Positions 10,747-22,176 are shown, counted from the first letter of the stretch. The stretch: DNA of 64,000 nt from Plantago ovata (GCA_028274465.1 CM051458.1:77148085-77212084); one strand, 5' to 3'. Made by a program: numbers and translations. The notes: generated from the sequence alone by a model not told the origin.

Positions 10747-11137
10747 GGGCGGACCTACACTAGGACTGGGGTAGGCTACAACCTACCCTGTTTTTTTCGT
10801 TACTAATTGCTGCTAGTGCAGTGGTTATGTTGGACGTGTATGTGTATTTGGTCAGCGGTTCGAACCCCATTTCATCAAATTTTAGATTTCTCTTATTTTT
10901 TCATCATTTTTCTACCTTCTCAACAATTTTTTTTAGTATTTTGTTTTTAAATTTATATTACCCTCCTGCAAGAGAATAATATTGCTAATTTTTTATACAC
11001 TTATATGAAAATATATATATTCATATGAAAACTAAAATTGGAATAATATTTTGATTTTTTTAGTATGATAGTAATAACATTTTTAAAAAATTATACTTAT
11101 ATCTAGCCTACCCAAAAACAAAATCCTGGATCCGCCC
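10747..11137. mobile_element. Short TIR-bearing non-autonomous element with a tRNA-like internal promoter
   Basis: The left end GGGCGGACCTACAC...GGGTAGGCTA (from 10747) is mirrored at the right end by TAGCCTACCC...GGATCCGCCC (to 11137), giving imperfect inverted ends of about 35 bp. Inside, near 10811-10868, is TAGTGCAGTGGTTATG followed by GGTTCGAACCC. These resemble the A and B boxes of a tRNA-type RNA polymerase III promoter. The inverted ends suggest a MITE and the boxes suggest a SINE, so the class is unresolved. No clean target duplication was found. Confidence 0.5.
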
Positions 11138-11324
11138 TTGAGTCTTTGCCACAATTTAACCATATGAAATTTTAGGGGACCCCCACAATCTCCCTCCCAC
11201 TCTAAGGGGTGTTTTCAATAGCTTCAACTATGCCCTTTATGTATTACGAGTATATAAAATTCACTTCTTTCATTCTCTTTCATTCGAATAAACAAATTAC
11301 TAAATTAGCATATCAAATAATGGA

Positions 11325-11484
11325 GCATTGGAGCTATATTATTATATTATGAAGAAGAGGTGTAGAGTTCGATCCATAGTGTTGACGGAGTCATAAAGTT
11401 GGTAATTATTGTTGTAGAGAAATAAGTGATTTAGAATATTTGTATAAGTATGAGTGGTTGTAATATTTGCCGTTTAAAAAACAA
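11325..11484 (+). mobile_element. tRNA-derived SINE, copy 1
   Basis: It contains a B-box-like AGTTCGATCC (about 11366-11375). The 3' end is GTAATATTTGCCGTTT followed by an A-run near 11478-11484. The same 3' end and internal order occur in the SINE at 61511-61660. Its 5' half is diverged and I could not find its target duplication. Confidence 0.6.
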
Positions 11485-11589
11485 TGAATCACCAACTACA
11501 CAAACTCAACATTAAATAGAGTTCATGCAAATCAGAGTACACTTCTATCTTTGCCCTGCATCAAACCCCGAAAACTCAACCGTTGACCT

Positions 11590-11765
11590 CCACTCCACCA
11601 CCACCACCACCACCACCACCACTACATACTCGTCGTAGAAGCACCACCACACGATTGCCACCACCACTCACACGACTCCCACCACCAGAAAACCCACCCC
11701 GCTTCACACTCCACCACCACCACCGCCATTGACCACTACCCACAAAAACCACCACCACCGCCGCC
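11590..11765. repeat. CCA/CAC-rich simple repeat
   Basis: Trinucleotide CAC/CCA repeats dominate, including an uninterrupted run near 11597-11621, with a looser CCACCACC pattern to about 11765. The low-complexity reading frames across it are not genes. Confidence 0.8.
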
Positions 11766-11784
11766 TATAGAAGTTGACAGAATT

Positions 11785-12345
11785 AGGGGAGGACATAATA
11801 TCATACACTACCCCCTGCTATTGCACCTGTTTGCATATAACACCTACTTGTTCCCAGAATCACATCCAACTCCATGGACCGGATTTGTGTTGACTGGTTG
11901 AAAATTTAATTTTCAATTTTGATGAAACAAATAAGACCTTAGCTCTTTTTTTTTATTCTATTTCTTTTATTCTTTTCCATTTTCTTTTATAATTTTATTC
12001 TTACTTTTTTCCAATCTTCTTCTTCTTTCTCATCTCCGGTGTCGGAGTAATTCCAGTAGCAATTTGAGCTTTGCAGCAGCAAAGCTCCGATTCTGGAGCT
12101 TGTAATAATCAGAGTTGTAATAATGAAAAGTTCAAGCTGTTTGGCCGACAACAAAATTTAAAATTCTGACGAGGGCAAAAAAAATACTTTCAACATTTAA
12201 GAGCGTGAAAAGTCAAATTTTATGGGCTTATATATGATTAAATTTGAACAATGGTGTTCACTGCAAACTTGGTAATAAAACGGGTCTCGATGTAATTAAG
12301 TTTAACAAAAGGGTGTTGGAGTTTAGTGAGAGAATGATGAGTCGG
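11785..12345. mobile_element. Degenerate Mutator-like non-autonomous element, relative of the one at 22939
   Basis: The left part (ATATCATACACTACCCCC, then CACCTGTTTGCAT) aligns with the start of the element at 22939 (ATATCATATGGTACCCC, then CACCTCTTTGCAT). About 12025-12060 (CTCCGGTGTCGGAGTAATTC) aligns with about 23180-23215. The right part (GGGTCTCGATGTAATTAA) aligns with 34330-34346. Its right border and 9-bp duplication could not be fixed, so the end is approximate. Confidence 0.5.
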
Positions 12346-12460
12346 GTGAACTTAGGGGTATATTTGTACATTTACGAAACGTTTTTAATTACAAAATTAT
12401 CACAGGGCCCATTTTTATTAAATTTCTAATATCAGGCCCCAAAACATAAATTTTCCTATA

Positions 12461-12690
12461 GGCAGCGTTTGGTTTGCAAGATAAAGGGGGATAACTACTG
12501 TTCCGGAATACGGTTTTCCCGTTTGGACGCCAAATAATGAGCAGAGAAAGATAATCGATTTCCCGAGATAAAGCGCACGGGCAAGCAGCTGATTGGCTGG
12601 CCGAGTTGCGCTGGCAGCGGAGATAAAATATCTCATCGTTCTCTTTCTCCATCTTTTCTGGCGGATAATGAAGTTTATCTGTCTTGGAGG
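12461..12690. repeat. Left terminal inverted repeat and inward GATAA array of element B
   Basis: The terminus GGCAGCGTTTGGTTTGCAAG is followed by six GATAA motifs and one TTATC within about 220 bp. The orientation is mirrored at the right end. This conserved, oriented clustering points to a protein-binding array used in transposition or expression (inference). Confidence 0.65.
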
Positions 12691-12768
12691 CTCGCGTCAG
12701 GCTTTTGCCCCACCATGTGCTGGCGTCCTCACTTCATCGAGAAAGACCTAATTACCCTGCCCTTTCCA

Positions 12769-12833
12769 TATAAAACGAATTTGCAGCCCCCATTATTCAC
12801 AATTCTAGGGTTCTTGGCAAATCCCGCTCAGAG
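12769..12833 (+). promoter_or_regulatory. Putative transposase promoter and 5'-UTR exon
   Basis: A TATA box (TATAAAA, 12769-12775) precedes a short leader ending CTCAGAG|GTACTTT at 12833/12834, a plausible splice donor. The leader intron would run to near 15068 and has been enlarged by the repeat insertion at 12890-14337. A similar leader end (ACAGAG|GTACTTT) is found upstream of the minus-strand cargo gene at 42480. Confidence 0.45.
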
Positions 12834-12889
12834 GTACTTTGAAAAATTTCAGACTTTCGTAATTTTAGATGTTTCTTTTTGTTGGTCCC

Positions 12890-14337
12890 TTTAAACAACA
12901 AGAAAAGACTAGAGGGGGGTGGGTGAATAGTCTTTCAAACTTTCGTCGTTTAAAAACTTTCTCAGCAAGTTCTTATTACTTTACAGTAATGAGTTTGCTG
13001 ATACTTAACTTTCTCAGCAAGCGCAAGTTACTTCACAGTAACTAGGTTTGCTGATACTTAAAATTAGAGAGCGGAAGTCTTTGATACAATAAGTGCTTTA
13101 TCAGTAAATGATAGTTTCAGCAAGTGATGTGAGTGACTGTGTACTGATAGATATGATTTGCTGAAGACTAAGTACAGTAAGTAAATCACACAAACACTTT
13201 TATAGTGGTATCTGAGAGTGGCGTAATATCTCAACTAATCCACTTTGTCCTTTCTAGGACTGAATCCACTAAGATAAGTTTGAGGTTCCTTACAACACCT
13301 ATCTAGAGCGATCCAAACAGAAACCAAAGCACAATTGCTTTGTCTCCAACCTAACTAGAGAACGTAACCTTGTTCTCCACCAAACTTGGTACTTTTAATC
13401 TGCAACACTCTGCTTGATTAAGTTCCCCCTGAATATCACGCCTGAAATGGTGTATTTTCAGTTAGAGAGGTTTGGGATGAGATAACTTAATTATAACTTA
13501 TTCAGTTATAAGAAGTAATCTAAGAAACAAATCTTTGAATACTTTGCAGTAAACAAGTTTGATTGTTTCTGGTGTCAAGACTTGTTCTTGTTCGAAAGAA
13601 AGAAAGAACACTTAACTAATTTCTTAGTCGTGTAAGTTCTACTTCTTCATAAGTAGCTTTTTCAAGCTTTAAGTCTTGGAACGGATCAATGGCAGTAAAG
13701 AGTATTGAAGGGTATGTGAGTTTAAGCACAAGTGAGAGTATGATCACGTTGTTGACACACTTCAACTCTTTGACGGATGACCTCTATTTAAAGTGAAATA
13801 AGGAGCCGTTTGAATTTCAAATTCTAAGGCTTTTGTTCCTTAAAATGTCACTATCTTGTTTTTGTACTTTCAGCAGCGTCCTTGTTTGTCTTCTAGTCTT
13901 CATGTCCTTCACGTGCATGCTTTGCATTTAATGCTCATTTGAATAAAATTCAAACAGTAACATTGGAGCGCAAATATAAGTACTTTCAGCAAGAGGTCAC
14001 AAATGTTCATCAGCAAGTGGTCAGTCTCAGTTTCAGCAAGCACAACCTACTCTCTCATTCAGATTTTCACTTTATGCAATGCTGTTGCTGAATCCAATTT
14101 CTGAGCAACATGTGCCTTTGTAGATACCAGTCTTCAGAAATCTTCTAGTCTTCAGTCTTCGAAATCTTCAAGATTCTGAGCGGTTCTAAATGCTTCAATA
14201 GTTTGTTTGTGTAAACAAAGTACATCATCAGCAAATGCTTCAATAGGTTGTATTTCTTTTCAGAAAACAAGATACATCATAAGCGGTAAAACCAACCTAT
14301 CTAGCATCTACTCTAAGTCTTCAGCAAACGTTCCTCT
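12890..14337. mobile_element. Inserted repeat of about 1.45 kb in the transposase leader intron (possible solo LTR)
   Basis: The block begins near TGTTGGTCCCTTTAAACAAC with the GAGGGGGGTGGGTGAATAG signature and ends near CGTTCCTCTTTTACA. It contains no gene and is rich in TTTCAGCAAG-type words. The TG...CA outline and size fit a solo LTR, but the five flanking bases do not match cleanly, so class and borders are uncertain. Confidence 0.35.
12954..13062. repeat. Tandem pair of hairpin-forming 55-bp units
   Basis: Two head-to-tail copies each run from TTTCTCAGCAAG to GTTTGCTGATACTTA. In each, CAGCAA near the start pairs with TTGCTG near the end, so each unit can fold on itself. Seen directly. 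Confidence 0.65.
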
Positions 14338-15068
14338 TTTACAATGTCCTTAAAATTCTAAATTCCTATGGACCTTAAGAGTACTAGTTACTGGACTTTC
14401 CTTAATTTAGCATGGTTAATTGCTCATCAAAATTACAAGTTTCCTAACACTTTTTCTTTCGCAATTCTTCATTCCAGTCCCAGATCGGGTTTGGGTGGTA
14501 GCGGATTTCAGTTGAATTCCCTTTTTCTGACCTCCTTGTTTCTTCATTGTTTGTCTAGGTTTGAAGTGTTATTTTGGATATGTGGATCGATTCTGCTTCA
14601 AATATTGAAGGTAAATCATTGTTGCAAAACCTTATAATAGAGTGGTGCAATCAGTTATTTAATTATGCGTATAATGTAACTTTTCTGCACATTTGTATTT
14701 GTTGGACAATATACATTTGTAGGAGCAAAGTTGTTGTAATCTTGCATATACATTGAATGTTAGTGAATTACTGTCTGCTCTGTTTGTCTTTAAAAAGAAT
14801 GGATGGGGTGTGTACGGCAATTTATGTAATATGAAGTTGTGCAAAGTACTCTGAATTTGTGAACATAGAGTGGAGTGTTTATGCAAAATGATTTATGTGA
14901 AGTACTGAAGTATGTGAACTGATTTTGTGTCCTTCATTTGTATATGAGCATGAATGGATTGTCTCTGCATATGCATGGCACGTAAATTGTGGAATTGTTA
15001 GTTTAGTTGTTGCCTTTCATGTAGTGGTTAGGATTTTGTTAACTCATGAGTCATAGTTGTGAACATAG

Positions 15069-16815
15069 ATGGAACTTTGGAGACGACAACTGTTGTTGAT
15101 GTTGATTCAGTATAACAAAATGAACTTGGAATTGTTCATGGGTATTGGGATTCTAGCATCTCAGGTGAACATGAGGGTTTTCAAGACTAGGATCATGGAG
15201 CATGAAAACCCGCTATCGTACAATATGCGTTTCCGTCTTTATGTTCAGATTGATAGGAATTTTCGTCTGTTTGTGGATGACGATGTAGCTTGTCTTGAAA
15301 ATCTTCGTATGGACCGTAATTGCTTTCACCAGTTGTGTGAGTTGTTGCACACAAAGGGAGGGTTAAAGGATGGGCTGTATGTTTCTGTTAAGGAACAAGT
15401 AGGCATATTTCTGTCAATTATTGCTCATAACAAAAAGGGATGGATAATCCACTTTGACTTCATTCGTTCAAGTGAGACAATAAGCAAATACTTTCACAAG
15501 GTTTTGGGGGCGGTTTTGTCTGTGGACAAGGATCTTTGGCTAAGCAGATTCTGGTGACTCCTGATAATGCACCTGAACGTTGGCAACCTTTCCAGGTTTG
15601 TTAATGAAGTACTAGAGTTGTATGCTTATATTAACTTTTTATGTGAACTTTGTATCATAGGGGAACAAACTTGATTGATAGGTTATACTTGGCATGTTTA
15701 TGCAGGGATGTCTCGGTGCACTTGATGGGACTCACATCCGTGTCTTAGTTCCTAAAGACAGGCATACTCTCTACCATGGGCGTAAAGGGTTTACTACAAT
15801 GAATGTACTAGCTGCCTGCAACTGGAACATGGAGTTCACATATGTTTTATCTAGTTGGGAAGGATCTGATGCTGATAGTAGGGTCCTCCGAAACGCACTT
15901 GCTCGGCCTGACGTTTTACGAGTCCCTAATGGTATATTAACATACGTAGAACTATAATTTTATATGAATGTTGTTTTTAGTTGTTTCTCCATGTTTGTAG
16001 TTCCAATTGTGCTAAATTATCAACAGAGACTACTGCAAAAGAACTATTACTTCTTACTTCAAAGGCTGTTGATAATTTAATAAATTTAATTTTTTAAAAA
16101 CCAAAACTAAACTCCTTATATATATCTTAATAATTCCTACTGCCCTTGAACATTTATAATTTATTTCTGTATTTTTTGTTAATTTAGAACACTAATAAAG
16201 TATATGTTTAGTTTATATACACAACCCTTATCCATAAACCATTGATATCATAATGAAATGGTTGTTTCTTATTACATTTTCGTACTAATTGCAGAACAGT
16301 ACTACTTGTGTGACAACGGGTATACACATGGAAAGGGATTCGTCACGCCTTACACCCGAACAAGGTATCACTTGCAACAATGGGGTCACGACACCGATGC
16401 TCCTCAGAATAGAAAAGAATACTTCAACATGGTTCACTCTAAGGCTCGTAATGTGATAGAGAGATGTCTTGGTCTGCTCAAGAAGCGCTGGGTTTCAATA
16501 GATGAGCAGTCTAAGTATCCGGTGGAGGCTCAAAGTAAAATTATTCTTGTGTGTTGTCTCCTTCAGAACTTTATACGACAGAAAATGTCCCGTGATCCCT
16601 TGGAGGATGAGCCTCTAGAAATAGACATCGATGACCCAATGGAAGATGAGCCTCCTGTTGATTATGTTCAAGTACTCCGACCTTCACCTGAATGGGATGA
16701 CTTCCGTGACAATTTGGCGCAACATCTTTATGATGATTGGCTAGAAATTCGTGGGGTCAACCTTGAATTAGGACATGAAACAGTGTTCATTTCCATTATG
16801 CCATTCTATGCTTAG
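15069..16815 (+). pseudogene. PIF/Harbinger DDE transposase, one frameshift
   Basis: There are three exons: 15069-15595, 15706-15931 and 16295-16815, with GT-AG introns. The second and third join in phase. Plant Harbinger (HARBI1-like) nuclease motifs are clear: GCLGALDGTHI (first Asp), SWEGSDADSRVL (second Asp) and ARNVIERCLGLLKKRW (Glu). EQYYLCDNGYTHGKGFVTPY and RYHLQQW are also present. All three catalytic acidic residues remain. A one-base shift near 15530 interrupts exon 1: the zero frame runs into TGA at 15555, while the next frame reads LAKQILVTPDNAPERWQPFQ into the splice site. The start at 15069 is tentative; ATG at 15121 is an alternative. Apart from the shift it looks complete, so decay is recent or partial. 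Confidence 0.85.
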
Positions 16816-17208
16816 TTTTGAAATTTCCATGACATGTTGCCTTCTATCTCATGTATATCAAGTCTCATGGAAGTCTGAAGAAAAAGTATAATTCCATCTT
16901 TTCAAAACATTTAAGTTTACATGTAGTAAGTTGATGTTGTGACCTACTGTTTAAACAATATTGTATTTTGTTGGAGGCATTTAATTTGAAAACTTTGCGG
17001 TACTGTCATGATATATGACATGTCCGTAGTCATATCTTATGTTTATTTTAATATGTCAGTTTGCGTTTCCTTTTCTATTATTTTTAACAGTTGTTATCTT
17101 TTGTAACAGAGTAATTAATGCTTACAAGTATTGTAAATGTGTTGAAGACATTCAGTTGTTAATTTTCTGTTTGGAGTGCATGACTAATGCTACTGTTTAT
17201 TTCTGCAG
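16816..17208. other. Spacer and probable ORF1 leader intron
   Basis: No coding content. It ends in a splice acceptor (TTCTGCAG) immediately before the ORF1 ATG at 17209, which implies that ORF1 also has a spliced 5' leader. Confidence 0.45.
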
Positions 17209-18964
17209 ATGAGAGGTGGATCCCGATTGGGAAACAAGAGTGTTCGTAATCCTACTCAATCATATCTCCGAGGCCAGTATGCTCCTACCGATAGACCAGG
17301 TTCAAGTCAGGTTAGTGGCACCACTTCTGGTACCGTGAACAATCTGCCACCTCTACATACCGCTGCCACGTACAATGTGCTGCAACAAACATCGGCCCCC
17401 ACTCAAGGATCACTTGATCCAAGTATGCTTTCACCACCACCTACTAAAGCACCTAGGTTCATATGGACTGATGAAGCAACAACAACGTTGTGTGACTGTA
17501 TGCGGGAAATAATGAACCTAGGAACGCGTGATCACACAAACAAAATGACTAATATCCATACTGCTATTGCAACTATGATGCGAGATAGGATTCCGGGTTG
17601 TGTTGTTGTTCAGTCCCAGATTGAATTGAAGCTTAAGTACTGGAAGAGGCAGTACGTTGAGGTTAAGAAAATTCTTGATTTAAGTGGAGGGAATTTTCAA
17701 ATGGATGATGAAGGAGTGCTGCGGCTAGAGGTTCACGAGGATGACCAGTGGTTAAGGCATTGCGCGGTAAGCTTTTCTAAGTAACTACTGTCTATTTAAT
17801 ATATTTAGGTGTTGCTATTGTTGGTTTATTGTACGTAGCTACCTCATGGTTTTCTTTTAAAACTAGTTTTTCTTGTCTTCTCCTACATAGTTTAATACTA
17901 TTGATGTCTTTAGGGGGTGCTTGGTATTTATATAAAAGTAATGGTACATATTCCTATTTTACGTTGGATTAAGGGCAATGGCTTTGATTTTTTTAGAAAG
18001 CAAAACAATTAATTACATAATCATCAACCGAATTACAAACAAAAAAATTGACAGGAACTCATGGAAGATACAAGGCAACCTACTGCCCTCCTCATCAACA
18101 ACTACATCATTTGCTAAAGCATATGGTTACATATTCCCACTATGCCTAAGAAAACTTAAATTAACAACAACAATGTCTTTCTTATTACTCATAGTTTGTT
18201 TCATTTGTTTTTGTTTTTTCCACTTCCCTTGTTACTTGATTAGTTGTTGTTTGTAATTGGGTTTGCCTATTCATGGTGTATTGAAGTTAGAAAATTTGTT
18301 TTTTTTTTCTTTTTCGATCTTTTTGTAGGAATACAAAGACGCTGTAAAATGTAGGCACAAGCCATTTCCCCTATACGACTTGTGGGCAGATTGGTTTGGT
18401 GTTGATAATGCTACTGGAGAGGGTGTTGTTGGATTCAAGGAGGCTGTTCACCAAAATGATGAGGAAGGTTATGTTCCTACTCGGGATGAAGAAAACTAAA
18501 TGGAGGATGATGAATATGTTAGCAGCAAACTGAATGAGGCAGTTTCAAGTGTTCCAACCAACGCTCCCCCTCAAACTGACAGGAGTTCACTTCCACCCGC
18601 CAAATTGGGTCCTGACATCTATCCGGCCCCTGGCCCCCCAGCAAAAAAGAAAAGGGTTGAGAAAGCTGACCGAGCGGAGAAGGTGGAAAGGCCTTACGTG
18701 AACATGTTCAAGGACATGTGGAGTGAGAATAAGGTCGTTATGGCAGATGTGGCCTCAAAACTTGTAGCTCCAGAAGTTCTCTATGATGAAAAATGTGACA
18801 AAGTTAGTGATGGCCTATCAGAGTTCCCCGACATACCTATTAGAGATGCTTTATATGTAGAGCATCACATAACCTCTGATGCGAGCTTGACAAGTGCATT
18901 TATAAAGGCTGGGAAAAAGCGTCGCCGCGCGATGATATCTATGATTATAGAGAAAGAACTCTGA
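17209..18964 (+). pseudogene. Harbinger ORF1: Myb/SANT-like DNA-binding accessory protein, one in-frame stop
   Basis: Exon 1 (17209-17766, 186 codons) has a disordered S/T/P-rich start and then a Myb/SANT-like domain (FIWTDEATTTLCDCMREI ... LKLKYWKRQYVEVKKILDLS). Exon 2 (18329-18964) joins in phase 0 and starts EYKDAVKCRHKPFPLYDLW, then VDNATGE. It ends with a basic tail after an acidic linker and KKKRVEKADRAEKVER, a possible nuclear signal. This is the usual partner gene of plant Harbinger transposases, needed with the transposase for mobility in Pong-type systems. An in-frame TAA at 18497-18499 interrupts exon 2. It is followed at once by ATG at 18500, and copy A has a Leu codon at the stop position. 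It lies downstream of the transposase on the same strand. Confidence 0.8.
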
Positions 18965-19628
18965 AAGTGCGTTTATCAATTTAGGGTGCAGAATCTTTTG
19001 TTCGCTGGATATGAAGTAATTGCGATACTTTAAATTGACAGCACAACTGTTAATACCTGTAATCTAACTTATGAATTACTCTTTTGATGTATTCCAGCAT
19101 TCTGCCTCTTTTATGCTAGTTTAGTCACATTGTATGGAATTTCTGTCAACTACTGTGAAGGTATGTTAACTTTTACATTAGGGTTTACATTCCAGGTTTG
19201 CTGCTTGCTTAGTTTCCCCCCTTATTGTTGCTACGTTGATAGAAATAAAACTGGTGGACCATTGTTAGTAGTATATTTATTAGGATTCCAGCAGTGAGCT
19301 TTGGCAAGACGCATTATATAAATTGAAATTGAACATGAACGCATTTGTTCCTATGAAACAAGGTCACATAGTCAAAAAACAAATAACCATATGGAAGAAG
19401 AACCAAATTAACTCTGCTGATAGATAATACTTGGCTAATTTAAAATAAACAACTCCAGATGATACATGCTCTAATAGAGCTATTACTTAGCTATATAACC
19501 TTGGGGCTTAAATTACATCAAGTAAAACCCTTTAATATAATCAATAAAGAAATGAGCTTGGCCATTACAAGCAATGTCTTGTGCGAGGCACAAGTTCCCT
19601 AAACCGCAGCAGCAGGATGGCCCTCATC
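18965..19628. other. Non-coding, 3' flank of ORF1
   Basis: AT-rich sequence with no supported gene. The first part after 18964 still resembles the ORF1 3' flank of copy A. Similarity then stops, and the two copies carry different cargo from here to about 20395 (B) and 3880 (A). Confidence 0.45.
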
Positions 19629-20236
19629 TTAAAACTGCCCGTACGGATAGTTATAGTGATCACGAATTGGTTGCTTCCTAGCCCGGCGCAAAACTAGTTC
19701 AGCATAAGCTTGGTACGATCCAAACATGGAGCACAACAAATCCCAGTATGGATCCCCTTGAAAGCATATGCCTTAGTGAGGTCATCATTTTGCCAGGAAA
19801 AGGAAAATTTAACAAAGAAAACAAAATTACATTGGAGTATAGACAAGAAGAGTAGTTGGAGTGAAAATTACAGAAAATTGAACCTCGACTATAACATTGA
19901 AACGTCCAGGAATTGCAATCACAATGTCATTGTTGTACTGATCCCACTGAATGCATCCATCATTAAGAAGATAACCAAACATCGAAATCTGTCAAAGAGA
20001 CGGTTAAACTCGATTTCGCCTTCTTCTTCAGTATAGTGATCTTCAAATTCACCAAACTTCTTGTTAATTTTTCTGGTCGCCTTTCGGATCACGTGAGGCT
20101 GAGGATAGTCTAGAAGATTAAAATGTGGCATTTCAGCCATCCCCAACCTCAAGTGATGTATGAAATCATCAACCACACTTTTACGCCACTTGTGTGCATT
20201 GGGGAACAAATAATGTTCTTGGGTCTGGATTTCCAT
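19629..20236 (-). pseudogene. FDRFRC-type SANT-like cargo gene 1, two frameshifts
   Basis: The minus-strand start MEIQTQEHYLFPNAHKWRKS (20236) is parallel to MDPLAQDQYLFPSDSKWRKS at 38224. The frame runs through VDDFIHHL, a helix with KINKKFGEF, then EFNRLFDRFRC. A one-base loss near 19978 shifts it; the continuation reads FGYLLNDGCIQWDQYNND in another frame. A second exon ending at 19629 (DPYWDLLCSMFGSYQAYAEL to YPYGQF) needs one more shift near 19765 and lacks a good acceptor. The pattern (N-terminal W, DDF helix, FDRFRCFGYLLNDG, W plus N) resembles plant Myb/SANT-like proteins; that link is an inference. Paralogues are at 36709 and 38224. Confidence 0.65.
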
Positions 20237-21198
20237 TTGAGTAGTATTTTTTTTGGAAGGAATGAAGGGCTCTGGTTTGAATTGTTTTTTGGGGGACTTA
20301 AGCATGCAAAGGCATGGCTATATGAAGACCAACTACACCCATAAAATACAGACTTATCACAACTTGCTTCCTAAAAGTAAAACATAAAGTGGTGAAAAAA
20401 ATTTACTTGCATAAAAATAGGGGTAAAGCATGGTTCAAGCATGCACAAGAATCTTCAGATTTGTATGTAGTTAGATTTAAAGTAGCACTGCCTTTGATGA
20501 AACATATCAATACATGAGAAATCAGCCCCTGAAGTCTTATCTTTGGACAAGTCAGTTTGAGTGAAAGGAGTGGGAATCTTCCAGCTTTCATGCATGCTTG
20601 TGCACAAATTACACATGGTTTACAGGACATGGACATCTACTCAGGAACAGTTTAATTGGCCTTGGGAAATAGAAGAATACCTTTTCTAAGCAATTATGTT
20701 TTACTTACAACTAATCCTACTATAATTTTGACTTCATGAACAATTGTGTTCACTTTTATACATAAAACGATTGAATTCATTATATGAAGTCCTTTTTAAT
20801 TAATATTTAACTAAAATACACTGTTTGGCATTAGTATTAGTTTTGTTTTCGTATACAGAATTCAAACAAACATTGGCATGCAACATAAAGTGTGCAGATT
20901 CTGATTCTTATTCACATGATGCAAAGTTGTTTGTTCACATATTTGAAATGACATATGGAACCAATAGCCTTCCTTTATCTATACCTATACATGTATGTTT
21001 GATCTTTTTGTTTGTATCAAGTATGTATGTAATTGGTTTTCCCAATTACACATATAAATGTAGGGCATATAAATAAATTCGTAAATGTAGGGCATATACA
21101 TTCAGTTATTCTGCTTGCATTGCTTCTTGTACTTCATGCATGATTTTGGATTATACATCCGGGTTCACAAATCCACCTACTTTACTCTCATGCCTCTC
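20237..21198. other. Non-coding spacer of element B
   Basis: No supported gene. About 20395-20640 is the block shared with 3880-4200 of element A. The remainder is AT-rich. Confidence 0.45.
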
Positions 21199-21571
21199 TA
21201 TATAAGGGAGGTGTTATGTGTTTAAGTTGAGACACATCTCAATCATCCTTCTTTCACATTTTACAAATAATCTCTTCTAAGTATTACATTCAATTGTCTT
21301 TGATCACCAACTTAAAAAGGCCACACCAACACTTCAGTGTTGGAAGACACTATCCAGTATCCAACAAAGGTGATCACACTATCTAAATAACCATATTATT
21401 TTGTTAAATTCTTCATGTCTTCGTTTTAGTTTCGTGCTTCACGTATGTCATGTTCACTTTATAATTGATTATGTATAGCATGTGTTACTTCTGATTTGAA
21501 CGTGGAAAATGAAAACACATGTACTGATTTTTTTGCTAGTACATCAAACTCCTTAATTGACAGTATAAGAC
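21199..21571 (+). promoter_or_regulatory. Promoter and leader of the intact LPGV-type cargo gene
   Basis: TATATAAGGGAGGTG begins at 21199 and corresponds to TATAAAAGGAGGTG at 4808 in element A. It lies before a pyrimidine-rich leader. Its conservation between the two copies supports a real promoter for the gene starting at 21572. Confidence 0.5.
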
Positions 21572-22176
21572 ATGGAAGGAGAGACATTTGTCTGCGGTCA
21601 GGGTTGCAACTTCGGTCCTCCTCGTCTAACGGAAATCCACGAAGATTTGTTGCTGACAATGGTCTGTGCATCGAAGCTCGCCGCCCCAGATATGATGACG
21701 AGGGATGGTGTAGAGAAGACATTTTTGTCACAGTGGACTCTTGAAATGCACTTTGTGCAACCTGGTTGGTGTTTCACAAAGGAAATGTTACTGGAATTGT
21801 TTAGTAACCTTGTCATGCGACACAATGCTTGGAGCTACATAAAGCACCTGCCTGGAGTTTCCCTACACAACCACCAGACTCAGATCTATGTGTCAAGCGT
21901 ACTTAAGCCTGGAATAGAGAGTGTAAGACTTCCACACTCTTTCTCTGAATTTGTTCCTTAGCATATTAATAATCCTTAAGTTTATCATATTCATTGTGTT
22001 TGCAGATGTTCGATCACGCAACGGCATATTTTGACAGGGTCGAGCCTTTCGCTGACCGACTACGGAGTGCCTTCTTTGGGACGGAGTTTGATCTACTAGG
22101 CAACACAACCACACTAATAGGCGAGATAACTGAGCCAGAGGAGGAAATCGACCGCATTGATCCTACTTACAACTAG
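21572..22176 (+). CDS. Small LPGV-type SANT-like cargo protein, intact (173 aa)
   Basis: Two exons, 21572-21922 (117 codons) and 22006-22176 (56 codons plus stop), have a short GT-AG intron and no interruption. The protein starts MEGETFVCGQGCNFGPPRLT, has Leu-rich helices (EIHEDLLLTMVCASK, CFTKEMLLELFSNLVMRHNAW) and a conserved LPGV box followed by IYVSSVLK. Exon 2 encodes an acidic C terminus (FDHATAYFDRVEPFADRL ... EPEEEIDRID). The layout (Trp/Leu-spaced helices, then a basic R.NAW.YI..LPGV segment) resembles the third-helix region of plant Myb/SANT-like proteins. I do not recognise the family with certainty. Relatives lie at 5285, 22546, 42480 and 44330. Its intact frame among many broken neighbours suggests recent activity or selection. 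Confidence 0.7.

Noticed and set aside
10811..10868. A tRNA gene
   Set aside because: A- and B-box-like words are present but I see no cloverleaf with acceptor and anticodon stems. It belongs to a short repeat element.
11576..11758. Gly/Trp-rich or His/Pro-rich small protein
   Set aside because: It is a product of the CCA simple repeat, with no start context or conservation.
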